Shown here: in pieces, positions 26,305 to 39,767 of the stretch
Layout: each line of letters opens with the position of its first letter
Position numbering within the stretch: position 1 is the stretch's first letter
DNA from: Planctomycetota bacterium
GTDB lineage: Bacteria; Planctomycetota; UBA1135; GCA-002686595
Direction: 5' to 3'
NCBI GenBank assembly: GCA_020638875.1
Contig: JACKHS010000014.1
Location: 29,497 to 93,496, forward strand
Length of the DNA stretch: 64,000 nt
Translations under genes and position numbers: made by a program
Notes under the pieces: generated by a model
The model's input: the letters and a program-made list of their open reading frames with translations, nothing else
Databases searched by the model: none
Told to the model about the DNA's origin: nothing

Positions 26305-26341
26305 GGCGCCGCGCCCCCGCGTGGAGCGAGGGCGCGGCGCC
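26305..26341 (-). terminator. GC-rich hairpin downstream of the PFOR gene
   Basis: GGCGCCGCGCCC (26305-26316) pairs perfectly with GGGCGCGGCGCC (26330-26341) around a 13-base loop. It lies 18 bases beyond the PFOR stop codon. There is no T tract, so it may stabilise the 3-prime end or act with Rho rather than as an intrinsic terminator. Confidence 0.5.
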
Positions 26342-26359
26342 GCGGGCGCGGGGCGCGGG

Positions 26360-31027
<4,668 letters not shown>

Positions 31028-31087
31028 GGCGCGTCGCGCGGTGGTTCGGTGTGAGGCGGCCGGCTCGGGGCGACCGCGAGGCGTCAC

Positions 31088-31093
31088 ATGATA
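31088..31093 (-). promoter_or_regulatory. Candidate -10 box of the PFOR gene
   Basis: TATCAT on the minus strand at 31088-31093, in an otherwise GC-rich gap. Transcription would begin near 31081, downstream of the ATG at 31087 and 54 bases before the ATG at 31027. No convincing -35 hexamer was found. Confidence 0.35.
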
Positions 31094-31262
31094 CAGCCGG
31101 TGCGGAGCGGACCCACCCCGGCAGGCTACGGAGATGTACGAACGGCGCGCAGCGACGACGAGACTCGCTCGCCGTGACGCTGCGCGCGTTCGCGGAGCCC
31201 GCGGCCCGAAGATCCTGAAGGCGGCGCGAGCGCGGCCCTCGCGAGCGGTCGAGCCCCGCGGC

Positions 31263-32798
31263 TCAGGCCTCGGGGTCGACGTCGAAGCGGGCCAGGAAGT
31301 CGTCCGTCTTCTCGACGTCGTCGAGCTTCGTCACGAGCAGCTCCATCGCCTCGACGAAGTTCATCTTGAGCAGCACGCGGCGCAGCGTGTTCACGCGCCG
31401 CAGCTTGCGGCTGGTGAGCAGCTTCTCCTCCTTGCGCGTGCCCGACTTCTCGATGTCGATGGCCGGGAAGATGCGGCGGTCGGCGAGCTTGCGGTTGAGC
31501 ATCACCTCCATGTTCCCGGTGCCCTTGAACTCCTCGAAGATGAGCTGGTCCATGCGGCTGCCGGTGTCGATCAGCGCCGTCGCGAGGATCGTCAGGCTGC
31601 CCGCGTTCTCGGTGTTGCGCGCGCTGCCGAAGATCTGACGCGGGCGCTCCATCGCGCGCGAGTCGAGGCCGCCGCTCATCGTGCGGCCGCTCCCGCCCGA
31701 GTTGTTGTTGTAGGCCCGCGCCAGGCGCGTGATCGAGTCCATGATGAGCACGACGTCCTCGCCGAGCTCGACCAGGCGTTGGCAGCGCTGCCAGACGGCC
31801 TCGGCGAGCTGCACGTGGTTCTTGGGCGACTCGTCGCTCGTCGAGACGAAGACCTTGCCCTTCGTGCTGCGGATCCAGTCGGTGGCCTCCTCGGGGCGCT
31901 CGTCGACGAGCAGCACGAACAGGTGCACGTCCGGGTAGCCCAGCTCGATGCCCTTGGCGAACTGCCGCATGAGCGTCGTCTTGCCCGTGCGCGGCTGCGC
32001 CACGACGAGCCCGCGCTGACCGCGACCGACCGGCGCGACGATGTCGAGCACGCGCATCGAGACCTCGCCGGTCACGTCCCCCACCGCGTAGTGGAAGTCG
32101 GGGTCGATCGTGATCAGCTTCTTGAACTGGCGCACGTTGGCCACGGCCTTCGGGTCGCGGTCGTCGATGCTGCGCACCTCGTCGAGCTGGAACTTGTGCT
32201 TCTTGCCGCGCGAGATCGGGCCCTCGACGATCGAGCCGTCGCGCAGGCGGTACTTCTGGATCAGCCGCTGCGGCACGAAGATGTCCTGCTTCGAGGCGAG
32301 GTACTGCGCCTCCTCGCGGCGCAGCGTGCCGTAGCCGCCCTTCTCGGTCATGAACATGCCCGAGCCGACCAGCGCCTCGCTCGAGCTCGGCTCGCCCTCG
32401 CGCTCGCGCGGCGCGGCAGGTGCGCCGCCCTCGCCGCCGTCCCCGCCGCGGCCCTTGCGGCGCCCGCGCCGCCGACGCGAGCGCGGCGCCTCGCCGTCCT
32501 CCGCGCGCGGAGTCTGCGGAGCCTGCGGCGCGGCGACGTCGTCCTCGGTGACCCCCGCCTCGCCCTCGCCCGACTGGGTCTTCTTGCGGCGACGCCGCCC
32601 GCCGCGCCGCGAGTTGCCGCGGCGCTTCTCGGGCGCGCGGTAGTCCTTCTTGCCGCCACCCTCGGCCTTGTCGCGGCCGCCGCGCGCCTCGTCGGAGGCG
32701 CCGCCGGGGTCGTCACGCACGGCGACCTTGGCCGGCGGGCGCTGCATGGCGCCGAAGGGCACGGGCTCGGTGGTTTGCGTCGGGTCTTTGGGAGCCAA
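31263..32798 (-). CDS. rho: Transcription termination factor Rho with Arg/Gly-rich N-terminal insertion
   Basis: 511 residues, about ninety more than the Escherichia coli protein. Residues 1 to about 135 are low-complexity and strongly basic (EKRRGNSRRGGRRRRKK, RSRRRRGRRKGRGGDGGEG), followed by the RNA-binding cold-shock-like domain (YLASKQDIFVPQRLIQKYRL, DGSIVEGPISRG) and the hexameric ATPase: P-loop VVAQPRTGKTTLMRQFAKGI (about 268), LLVDERPEEATDW, Walker B VVLIMDSITRLARAYN and the Q/R loops (GGSGRTMSGGLDS, FEEFKGTGNMEV). Rho ends untranslated transcripts. A long leader separates its promoter candidate from the start, in line with the autoregulation known for rho in other bacteria. Confidence 0.96.
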   Translation of the reverse strand: MAPKDPTQTTEPVPFGAMQRPPAKVAVRDDPGGASDEARGGRDKAEGGGKKDYRAPEKRRGNSRRGGRRRRKKTQSGEGEAGVTEDDVAAPQAPQTPRAEDGEAPRSRRRRGRRKGRGGDGGEGGAPAAPREREGEPSSSEALVGSGMFMTEKGGYGTLRREEAQYLASKQDIFVPQRLIQKYRLRDGSIVEGPISRGKKHKFQLDEVRSIDDRDPKAVANVRQFKKLITIDPDFHYAVGDVTGEVSMRVLDIVAPVGRGQRGLVVAQPRTGKTTLMRQFAKGIELGYPDVHLFVLLVDERPEEATDWIRSTKGKVFVSTSDESPKNHVQLAEAVWQRCQRLVELGEDVVLIMDSITRLARAYNNNSGGSGRTMSGGLDSRAMERPRQIFGSARNTENAGSLTILATALIDTGSRMDQLIFEEFKGTGNMEVMLNRKLADRRIFPAIDIEKSGTRKEEKLLTSRKLRRVNTLRRVLLKMNFVEAMELLVTKLDDVEKTDDFLARFDVDPEA

Positions 32799-33098
32799 GC
32801 GAAGTCTCCATCGGGGGGGTGGTCGCGGTCTCGCCCACCGGGCGAGGTGCGTCTCGAGCTCTGCGGACCTCCGGGGGCGGGGTCCGAGGCGGCCTGGGGC
32901 TCGTCTCCTCGACGAGCGGCGGGTGCTGCCGCGAGAGCGCGGCGGGCGGGCCCTGGGTCGGGGATCGCCCCCCGCACCGAGTCGATCGGTGCTGCCTGGG
33001 GCGGCGATCGCGGCGGCGGCCGTCGACCGGCCCCCGCACGTTCCCGGCGGTGTCTCGCGGGCTTCCGAGGCCGCGCGGTCCCGCTCGGGACGAGTCCC
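32799..33098 (-). other. Putative rho leader
   Basis: About 300 bases between the candidate rho promoter and the rho ATG. No gene is supported here. Several short GC hairpins are visible, for example GTCCC-GCTC-GGGAC near 33079-33091. A leader of this length could carry Rho-dependent attenuation, but no known riboswitch was recognised. Confidence 0.4.
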
Positions 33099-33126
33099 AG
33101 ACTAGCGTCGGGCGAGCGTCGGACAA
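33099..33126 (-). promoter_or_regulatory. Candidate rho promoter
   Basis: On the minus strand TTGTCC (33121-33126) and TAGTCT (33099-33104) are separated by 16 bases. The predicted start near 33092 gives a leader of about 295 bases before rho. Confidence 0.4.
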
Positions 33127-33246
33127 TGGCCTTTTCGGCCTTCGACCGATTTCCTCCAGAGCCCGGATCCCGAGAACTCGCGGGGAGCTCCGTCGGCGCG
33201 CGCGAGCGGCGCCGGCCCCGCGCACGTGCGCCGGGGGCCGCGGAGA

Positions 33247-33324
<78 letters not shown>

Positions 33325-33339
33325 ACCGAGGGAGCGAAG

Positions 33340-33368
33340 ACGATAGGACCGCCCCCCGGTGCCGTCAA
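33340..33368 (-). promoter_or_regulatory. Promoter of tRNA-Pro
   Basis: On the minus strand TTGACG (33363-33368) and TATCGT (33340-33345) are separated by exactly 17 bases. The -10 box ends 15 bases before the mature tRNA. This is the best sigma-70-type promoter in the window. Confidence 0.75.
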
Positions 33369-33436
33369 GCGGCCGGACCCACAACCGTGGCGCTTTCGAC
33401 GGGGCGCGGCGCCGGGCGCGTCCGGGCGCGCCCGGA

Positions 33437-34996
33437 TCAGCGGCCGAGGTCCACGAAGACCCCGCCGTTCTCGGCGGCCAGGGTCTTCATGAAGGACTTC
33501 TGGAACTCGCCGATGGCGATGGTGTGGATGACGACCTTGCGCAGCTCGTTGGACTTGCGCACCTCGCGCAGGATGTCGTCCGGATCGACCAGCTCGCCGA
33601 CCGTGGGCCGGCCGTCGGAGAGGAAGAAGATCGTGTCGACCTCCACCTCGTAGTACTTGTCCTTGGTGCCGCGGCCGGCCGCGCCGAGCGCCTCCATCAG
33701 CACGCCGAACGTGTTCGTCTTGCCCGCCTCGAGGTTGGCCGCGCCCGTCAGGCCGGCGGCGGCCAGGTCCTCCTTGGAGGTGCCGCCGATCGCCTCGAGC
33801 CGCCCGACCCAGTCGATGGCGCTCTTCTTGTTGAGCACGTTGGCCGGCACGAGCTTCTTCTTCCACGTCTTCACGTCGGTCGCGAAGGCGAGGATGTTGA
33901 TCTTCACGTAGCTCTCGAGGCCCTCGATCGTGCGCTGCAGCTCGGTCTTGCAGATGTCGATGCGCTTCATCGACGGGTAGTCGCCGTCCTCGTAGCGCTC
34001 CTTCTCGATGACCAGGTTCTCCATCGAGCCGGACACGTCGATGATGAACAGGATCGAGCGGCTGGGCGTGTCGATGCCGTGGTAGCTCGTGCCCTCCTTC
34101 GGCTTGTACTGCGCCTCGTACTCGGCGCGCTTCGCCTTGGCCTTGGCGAGCTCCTCGTCGGTGGCGATCTCGTAGCCGCGGTCCTTGACGTTCTCCCACC
34201 AGCCGCGCCAGTTCTCGGCGCGCATGCCGAACATCTTCGCGGTGATCTCCTCGAGCGCCGCGGCGTAGTCCTGCTGCAGGCGTCCCTCCTCGGTCTCGAG
34301 CTTGACGATCAGGGGCTCGATGCTGCGCTTGTCGCGCACCGCGGTGAGGGCCTTCGCGGCGCACGCGCGCACCTGCCAGACCTCGTCGTTCAGCCCGGCG
34401 ATGCCGAGCTCGACCACGGCCGGGTCGCGCAGGTCGGCCAGCGCCTCGAACGCGGCGCAGCGCACGGCGGCTTCCTTGTCGGTGACGAGCGGCGCGATGG
34501 CCGGCGCGGCGCTCTGCTCCTTGCGCGCGGCCAGCGCTTGCGCGGCGCGACGGCGCACGTCCCAGGCCTTGTCCGCCAGGCACTCGACCAGCGCCTCGGA
34601 GTTGCCCTTGTAGCCGCCGTCGCCGATCGCGCGCAGCAGCCCGACGCGCACCTCTTCGCGCTTCTCCTCGATCAGCGCGGTGAAGACGGCGTCGATCGCC
34701 GCCTGGCTCTTGAAGCCGCCGAGCACGCGCACCGCGGCGTCGACCAGCTCGAGCTCGGGGTCGCCCAGCACGGGCAGCAACACCCGCACGACGCTGGGCG
34801 TGTCGGCGCCCTCGAGCGACAGGATCGCCTCGTAGCGCTGGGGCGTCTCCTTGAACTTCTTGTAGTACTTCTGGAACTCGCGGACGATCTCCTCGTCGCC
34901 GCGCGGAGCGGCCGCGCCGGGGCCGGCGGCGCCGGCGAGCGCCAGCGGCAGGAGGGCGAGGACGAGGGCGCCGAGCAGGGTCGTGAGTCGCGACAT
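33437..34996 (-). CDS. Secreted HEAT-repeat and von Willebrand factor A domain protein
   Basis: 519 residues from the ATG at 34996. Residues 1-24 are a signal peptide (LTTLLGALVLALLPLALAGA). Residues about 45-230 are HEAT-like helical pairs (LELVDAAVRVLGGFKSQAAI, EVRVGLLRAIGDGGYKG, VWQVRACAAKALTAVRDKRS). A VWA domain begins near residue 320 with a complete MIDAS start, ILFIIDVSGSMEN (D-x-S-x-S), then the conserved Thr region IGGTSKED and the Asp motif TIFFLSDGRPTVGEL. VWA domains bind ligands through a metal ion; HEAT repeats mediate protein contacts, so this is probably an extracytoplasmic scaffold. The combination is common in planctomycete genomes. A TATATG box at 35033-35038 may be its -10 element. 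Confidence 0.85.
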   Translation of the reverse strand: MSRLTTLLGALVLALLPLALAGAAGPGAAAPRGDEEIVREFQKYYKKFKETPQRYEAILSLEGADTPSVVRVLLPVLGDPELELVDAAVRVLGGFKSQAAIDAVFTALIEEKREEVRVGLLRAIGDGGYKGNSEALVECLADKAWDVRRRAAQALAARKEQSAAPAIAPLVTDKEAAVRCAAFEALADLRDPAVVELGIAGLNDEVWQVRACAAKALTAVRDKRSIEPLIVKLETEEGRLQQDYAAALEEITAKMFGMRAENWRGWWENVKDRGYEIATDEELAKAKAKRAEYEAQYKPKEGTSYHGIDTPSRSILFIIDVSGSMENLVIEKERYEDGDYPSMKRIDICKTELQRTIEGLESYVKINILAFATDVKTWKKKLVPANVLNKKSAIDWVGRLEAIGGTSKEDLAAAGLTGAANLEAGKTNTFGVLMEALGAAGRGTKDKYYEVEVDTIFFLSDGRPTVGELVDPDDILREVRKSNELRKVVIHTIAIGEFQKSFMKTLAAENGGVFVDLGR

Positions 34997-35089
34997 GGAG
35001 CGGGGGGGCGGCTGGGGCAGTGCGCCCGCCACCATATACCCGCCCCACCGCGCGCGGCTACCCGCGCGCCGAAAGGGCCCCGCGCGCGC

Positions 35090-36646
35090 CTACGGCTGCT
35101 GGTCCTCGGCGGCCTTCAGCCCGGCCGCGTCCACGATGTGGGTGGCGCTGCGGCCCGCGCTGTCGATCTCCGCGTCCTGCAGCGTGATGCGCGCGCCCGT
35201 CGTCGTCATCAGCGTGACGTTGCGGCCCTCGCGATCGATGAGCTGGCCGTAGAACACCCCGGTCGCCGTGCGCACGCGCACGTTGGCGACCTGCACGCCG
35301 TCGCCGCTCGGGGCGCTCGGCGCGGCCGAGCCCACCAGGTGCTCGACGCGTTCGATCTGCCAGGACATGAGCGCCAGGCGGCCGGTCTCGGACTGGATCC
35401 AGACCTTGCGCTCGCCGACGGCGTAGAGCTCGCCCTCGAACACCTCGCCACCGAGCAGCAGCACGCGCACGCGACCGACGCCGGGCGTCATCAGGCGCGC
35501 CTCGCCGTCGATCTTCTCCATCGGGATCGTGCCGCCGACCCACAGGCCGGCCAGGTCGGCCGCGCTGGCTTCGCGCATGCCGTCGGCCAGGTCGTCCTGC
35601 GTCAGCTCGCTGCCGGGGCCGCGCACGACGCGCGTGACGACTTCTTCGCCGCCGCCGAGGCCGATCGACGGCGCCGCGGCTCCGTGCACGACCGTGACGG
35701 TCGGGCCGCCGGGGGCGGCGGACGCTCCCGCCTCCTCGGACGCGCCGCCGGCGCCGTGGCCGTCGAGCGTCAGGAAGGGCGCGGGCAGGCTCAGGTACGG
35801 GTTGCGGCCGGGGCCGGTGAAGCGCGCGCGCGGGTTGCGGCCCACGTCGGGCAGCTCGCGCGCGGGCTCGGCCGCGGCGACCGTCGTGGGCGTCTCGACG
35901 ACCGGCGTCGGCGCCGGCGTGCTCTCGGCGACCACCGGCGGGCGACCGACGCCCTCGATCGTCGGCGTCGGCTCGGGGTCGAGTTCGACCGGCGCGGGCG
36001 CTTCGGCGACGGGCTCGAGCGTCGGCGGGCTCGCGGGCTCGATGGGCGCCGGTTCCTGCTGCGGCGCCTGCGCGAGGGCTTCGGGCTCGGGCGTGGTCGG
36101 GGTCTGCGCGGAGTCGGGCGTCGCGGTCGGGCCCTGCGGCGTCGACGCGGGCGCCTGCGCGACGGTGGGCGGCGGCGTGGTCGGGGCGGCCTCGCGTCCG
36201 GCGAGGAAGCGCGCGCCGACGAAGCCCAGGCCGAGCGAGACGCCGGCGATGGCGACGCGCAGGAGCCAGCCGCCGCCGGCCGGCGCGACGAGCAGCGGCG
36301 CGTCGGCGCCGGACTCGTCCAGCGCCGTGAACGGGTCGAACTCCTCCGCGCCTTCACGGCCCTCGAGCTCCATGAGCCAGCTCATGGTCTCGTCCTCGTC
36401 CTCCTCCGCGCCGAGGTCCCACTCGGGCTCCGGCGCCGGAGCGCTCCAGTCCGCCTGGTCCTCGGTGTCGACGGCCGCGGCGCGGAGCTCGTCGACCGGC
36501 TCGTAGGCGGGCTCCTCGGCGAAGGCCTGCGGGGCCTCGGGCGTCGCGCCCAGGCCGAGGAAGTCCTCGGCGCCGAAGCCCGTCCCGCCCAGGGGCTCGT
36601 GGGGTTCGCGGTCGGGGTCGGGGTGCTGGAAGGGGTGGTCCGACAT
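35090..36646 (-). CDS. Membrane protein with acidic N-terminus and Pro/Glu-rich stalk, unknown function
   Basis: 518 residues from the ATG at 36646 (an earlier ATG at 36694 is possible). Residues 1-125 are acidic and unstructured in look (LGAEEDEDETMSWLMELEGR). One transmembrane helix lies near 140-160 (GWLLRVAIAGVSLGLGFVGA). Then comes about 130 residues rich in Pro, Ala, Thr and Glu (PTTPEPEALAQAPQQEPAPI), a stalk-like spacer. The C-terminal about 200 residues form a compact, beta-rich domain with two similar halves (VRVLLLGGEVFEGELYAVGE and VRVRTATGVFYGQLIDREGR), resembling Sm/LSm-like strands. The topology suggests a cell-envelope protein with an N-in orientation. No family recognised. 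Confidence 0.65.
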   Translation of the reverse strand: MSDHPFQHPDPDREPHEPLGGTGFGAEDFLGLGATPEAPQAFAEEPAYEPVDELRAAAVDTEDQADWSAPAPEPEWDLGAEEDEDETMSWLMELEGREGAEEFDPFTALDESGADAPLLVAPAGGGWLLRVAIAGVSLGLGFVGARFLAGREAAPTTPPPTVAQAPASTPQGPTATPDSAQTPTTPEPEALAQAPQQEPAPIEPASPPTLEPVAEAPAPVELDPEPTPTIEGVGRPPVVAESTPAPTPVVETPTTVAAAEPARELPDVGRNPRARFTGPGRNPYLSLPAPFLTLDGHGAGGASEEAGASAAPGGPTVTVVHGAAAPSIGLGGGEEVVTRVVRGPGSELTQDDLADGMREASAADLAGLWVGGTIPMEKIDGEARLMTPGVGRVRVLLLGGEVFEGELYAVGERKVWIQSETGRLALMSWQIERVEHLVGSAAPSAPSGDGVQVANVRVRTATGVFYGQLIDREGRNVTLMTTTGARITLQDAEIDSAGRSATHIVDAAGLKAAEDQQP

Positions 36647-36849
36647 GGGTGTTCCGAGCTGGCTGCGGTCCTGCAAGGGGGGTCGTGGCGACACGGAGGT
36701 CGCTCCCCCGACGAGGAGGGCCCGGGCTGTATCGGCTCCGGGGGGGCCTGCACCTCATCCCCGAAGGCGGAAAACCACCGCGCGCGGGACGGCCCGCGAG
36801 GCCCCGGCAGGCCCCCCGGGGGCGGCTCGGACCGGCGCCGCCGCCGGAC

Positions 36850-38766
36850 TCAGCGCTTGCGCAGGATGCGGTGGCCGCCCTGCCGCAGGGTCAGCCCCTC
36901 GGCGTCGTAGCGCTCGAGCAGCGGGATCAGGTACTTGCGGCTGGTGCCCAGCGCGTCGCGCAGGGCCGGGATCTCGAGGTGCCCGTGGGCCTCGCAGTTG
37001 CGGCGCACGGCCTCGCGGCCGCGCTCGGCGGCCCCCGCGCCGAGGTAGAGCTCGGCGCTCAGGGGCACCAGCTCCTCCTGGTCGACCAGCAGCGCCAGCA
37101 CCGAGCGCAGCTGCGCCTCGCGCACGCCGAGCTCGGCGGCCAGCTCGTCCACCGAGGGCGGTTGGAACGCGGCCGCCTCCAGGCGCTCGCGGGCGCCCGC
37201 GGCCAGGGCGCGCGTGCCCTCGTCGAGGCCGACCTCGCGCCCGGCCAGGCGCACCTTGCCGCCCGGCTCGACGCTCAGCCCGCCGCGCCGGGCCTCCTCC
37301 TCGAGCAGGAAGTTGAGGAAGCTCGGCTCGTAGCCGGTGCCGACGCGCAGGTCGCGCGTGTCGACGACCTCGCGCAGCGGGTGCTCCGCGAACCACGCGG
37401 CGATCGTCGCGCGCAGGTGCTCGAGCGCGGCCTCGAGGCCTTCGGCGTGCAGCCAGCGCTGGCCCTTGTCGGCAGACACCGCGGCGCCGCGCTGTTCGAG
37501 CTCGGCGAGCAGCTCGCGCGTGACCTCGCGCGAGCGCTTGATCTCCACCTCGAGCTCCTCGACCGAGCGCAGCGCCTCGCCCGAGCGCAGCAGCACGACC
37601 TCGAGCAGCTCGCGCGGCGAGGCGAGCGACTGCTCCTGGCGGCCGAGCTCGTCGATCACGAAGCCCTTGAAGCGCTTCAGACGGTGACGGCTCTCCTCGA
37701 GGATGCGGCCGCCGCCCAGGGTCACCAGCGGCGACGCGAGGCGCAGGATGAAGGGGTCGCCCGGCGCGCAGACGACGGGCTCCTCGAGGCGCAGTTGCAC
37801 GAGCGCGGTCTCGCCCGGCGCGAGCTCCTCGGAGTCGAGCAGCACGACCTCGCCGAGCACCTCGGCGGTGCCGGTGTGCAAGCGCACCGGCGTGCGGTTC
37901 TCGATCGGGCGCTCCAGGTCGGCGAGCGCGGTCAAGCGCGCGCCCACCATGCGCACGGCGCGGAAGAAGCCCGGCTGCGCCGCGACGCAGCCGCGCGTGA
38001 CGTCCTTGTGCGACACGTCGCTCAGGTTGATCGCGGTCGAGTGGCCGGCGCGCGCCACCTGCGTCGGCTGCTTGTAGGCCTGCAGGCCGCGCACCTTGCC
38101 GCGGAAGCCGCCCGGCAGCACCTCGACGGTGTCCCCCACCGCGACGCGCCCCGACACGGGGATGCCGGTCAGCACCGTGCCGAAGCCCTTGGGGCTGAAC
38201 ACGCGCTGGATCGGCATGCGGAAGACGCCGTCGGCGGAGCGCGGCTCGACCTCGGCCGCCGCGGCGAAGAGCGCCGCGCGGAAGGCGTCCATGCCCGCAC
38301 CGGTGACGGCCGACACGCGCAGGATCGGCGCGCCCTCGAGGAACGTACCGCGCAGCGACTCGCGCACGTCCTCCTCGGCGAGGTCGACGAGCTCGGGGTC
38401 GACCATGTCGACCTTGGTGAGCGCGACCAGCCCGCGCGCGACGCCGAGCAACCCCATGATCGAGAGGTGCTCGCGCGTCTGCGGCATGACGCCGTCGTCC
38501 GCGGCGACGACGAGCACGACCAGGTCGATGCCCGACGCGCCGGCCACCATGTTCTTGATGAAGCGCTCGTGGCCGGGCACGTCGACGATGCCGACCAGGC
38601 GGCCGTCGGGCAGCTCGAGCGGCGCGAAGCCCAGGTCGATCGTCAACCCGCGCGCCTTCTCCTCCTTGAGGCGGTCGGGGTCGATCCCCGTCAGCGCGCG
38701 CACCAGGGTGGACTTGCCGTGGTCGATGTGGCCGGCGGTGCCGATGACGATGGGCTGGATTTCCAT
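36850..38766 (-). CDS. selB: SelB, selenocysteine-specific translation elongation factor
   Basis: 638 residues, usual size. The GTPase domain has G1 VIGTAGHIDHGKSTLVRALT, G2 KARGLTIDLGFAPLEL, G3 VDVPGHERFIKNM and G4 ALTKVDMVD. The spacing and the RGLTIDLGFA signature separate SelB from EF-Tu. Domains 2 and 3 follow (FSPKGFGTVLTGIPVSGRV), and the C-terminal about 260 residues are winged-helix repeats that bind the SECIS hairpin (VDELAAELGVREAQLRSVLA, LGTSRKYLIPLLERYDAEGL). SelB delivers Sec-tRNA to in-frame UGA codons. SelA, SelD and tRNA-Sec must be encoded elsewhere. TATCAT at 38779-38784 may be its -10 box. Confidence 0.95.
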   Translation of the reverse strand: MEIQPIVIGTAGHIDHGKSTLVRALTGIDPDRLKEEKARGLTIDLGFAPLELPDGRLVGIVDVPGHERFIKNMVAGASGIDLVVLVVAADDGVMPQTREHLSIMGLLGVARGLVALTKVDMVDPELVDLAEEDVRESLRGTFLEGAPILRVSAVTGAGMDAFRAALFAAAAEVEPRSADGVFRMPIQRVFSPKGFGTVLTGIPVSGRVAVGDTVEVLPGGFRGKVRGLQAYKQPTQVARAGHSTAINLSDVSHKDVTRGCVAAQPGFFRAVRMVGARLTALADLERPIENRTPVRLHTGTAEVLGEVVLLDSEELAPGETALVQLRLEEPVVCAPGDPFILRLASPLVTLGGGRILEESRHRLKRFKGFVIDELGRQEQSLASPRELLEVVLLRSGEALRSVEELEVEIKRSREVTRELLAELEQRGAAVSADKGQRWLHAEGLEAALEHLRATIAAWFAEHPLREVVDTRDLRVGTGYEPSFLNFLLEEEARRGGLSVEPGGKVRLAGREVGLDEGTRALAAGARERLEAAAFQPPSVDELAAELGVREAQLRSVLALLVDQEELVPLSAELYLGAGAAERGREAVRRNCEAHGHLEIPALRDALGTSRKYLIPLLERYDAEGLTLRQGGHRILRKR

Positions 38767-38778
38767 GGCGGGGCGCCC

Positions 38779-38784
38779 ATGATA
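38779..38784 (-). promoter_or_regulatory. Candidate -10 box of selB
   Basis: TATCAT on the minus strand, with GGGACG (38802-38807) 17 bases upstream as a weak -35. It lies 13 bases before the selB ATG, in the 68-base divergent gap with the radical SAM gene. Confidence 0.35.
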
Positions 38785-38834
38785 GCCGCGCCGCGCGGCG
38801 CCGTCCCCTCGCGGCATCGCCCGCGCGCCTCGCC

Positions 38835-39755
38835 ATGGAGCCCCTCCCCTTCCGCCCGCTGCGGCCCTACCTGCGCGAGCGCTTCGGCCGCGAGGTCCAT
38901 CGCGTGGCGCTCGACGCCGGCTCCACGTGCCCCAACCGCGACGGCGCGAAGGGCTTCGGCGGCTGCGTCTACTGCGACGTCGAGGGCTCGGGCACGGGCG
39001 CGCTGCGCACCGGCGCGGAGCTCGCCGAGCAGCTCGAGCGCGGCATCGCGCGCGTCGCGCGGCGCGACCCGGACCCCGGCGTGATCGCCTACTTCCAGTC
39101 GTACTCGAACACCTACGTCGAGCGCCGCCGCCTCGAGGAGGTGCTGGGTGTCGTCGAGCCGTACCTCGGCACGCGCGTCGTGTGCGTCAGCGTCGCGACG
39201 CGCCCCGACACGCTGCCGCCCGAGGCGCTCGAGGTGCTGGCGAAGCTGAACGAGCGCGTGCCCGTGTGGCTCGAGCTCGGCCTCGAGGCGGCCGACGACC
39301 GCGTGCTGGAGGACATCCGCCGCTTCCACACCGTGCAGGACTTCCGCGACGCGGCGGCGCGCGCGCACGCGGCCGGCCTCGAGGTGATCGGCCACGCGAT
39401 CCTGGGGCTCCCCGGCGACGGGCGCGAGGGCGCGCGGCGCAGCGCGCGGCTCCTGGCCGAGACCGGCGTCGCGGGCGTCAAGGTGCACAACCTGATGGTG
39501 CTGCGCCGCACGCAACTCGAGCACTGGCACCGCGAGGGCCGCGTCGACGTGCTCGACTGCGAGACCTACGTCGACTGGTTGGCCGACTTCGTCGAGCGCC
39601 TCGCGCCCGAGCAGGTGCTGCACCGGCTGACCGGCGACGCGCCGCTCGAGGAGCGCATCGCGCCGCGCTGGGACGTGCACAAGAGCGAGGTGCGCGAGCG
39701 GCTCAGCGCCGAGCTCGCGCGCCGCGGCACGCGCCAGGGCAGCCGCGCGGACTGA
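38835..39755 (+). CDS. YtqA-type radical SAM protein (TIGR01212 family)
   Basis: 306 residues. The N-terminal phrase RFGREVHRVALDAGSTCPNR followed by DGAKGFGGCVYCD gives the family's cysteine pattern (C-P-N-R-D-G ... G-G-C-x-Y-C), ligating the 4Fe-4S cluster that cleaves S-adenosylmethionine. Further family stretches are AYFQSYSNTYVERRRLEEVL, WLELGLEAADDRVLEDIRRF and GLEVIGHAILGLPGDGREG. Members are related to Elp3-like radical SAM proteins and are suspected to act on tRNA or in sulfur/selenium metabolism, but the substrate is not established. It is divergent from selB, with the two starts 68 bases apart, so shared regulation is possible. Confidence 0.85.
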   Translation: MEPLPFRPLRPYLRERFGREVHRVALDAGSTCPNRDGAKGFGGCVYCDVEGSGTGALRTGAELAEQLERGIARVARRDPDPGVIAYFQSYSNTYVERRRLEEVLGVVEPYLGTRVVCVSVATRPDTLPPEALEVLAKLNERVPVWLELGLEAADDRVLEDIRRFHTVQDFRDAAARAHAAGLEVIGHAILGLPGDGREGARRSARLLAETGVAGVKVHNLMVLRRTQLEHWHREGRVDVLDCETYVDWLADFVERLAPEQVLHRLTGDAPLEERIAPRWDVHKSEVRERLSAELARRGTRQGSRAD

Positions 39756-39767
39756 CCGGCGGGCGTC

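Noticed and set aside
31028..31087. Start of the PFOR gene at the ATG at 31087
   Set aside because: The extra 20 residues are Arg/Pro/Ala-rich and unlike the family, and the TATCAT box at 31088-31093 would place transcription start inside them.
31221..31250. Rho-independent terminator after rho
   Set aside because: Only a six-base-pair hairpin (CGCGAG/CTCGCG) without a T tract; too weak to list.
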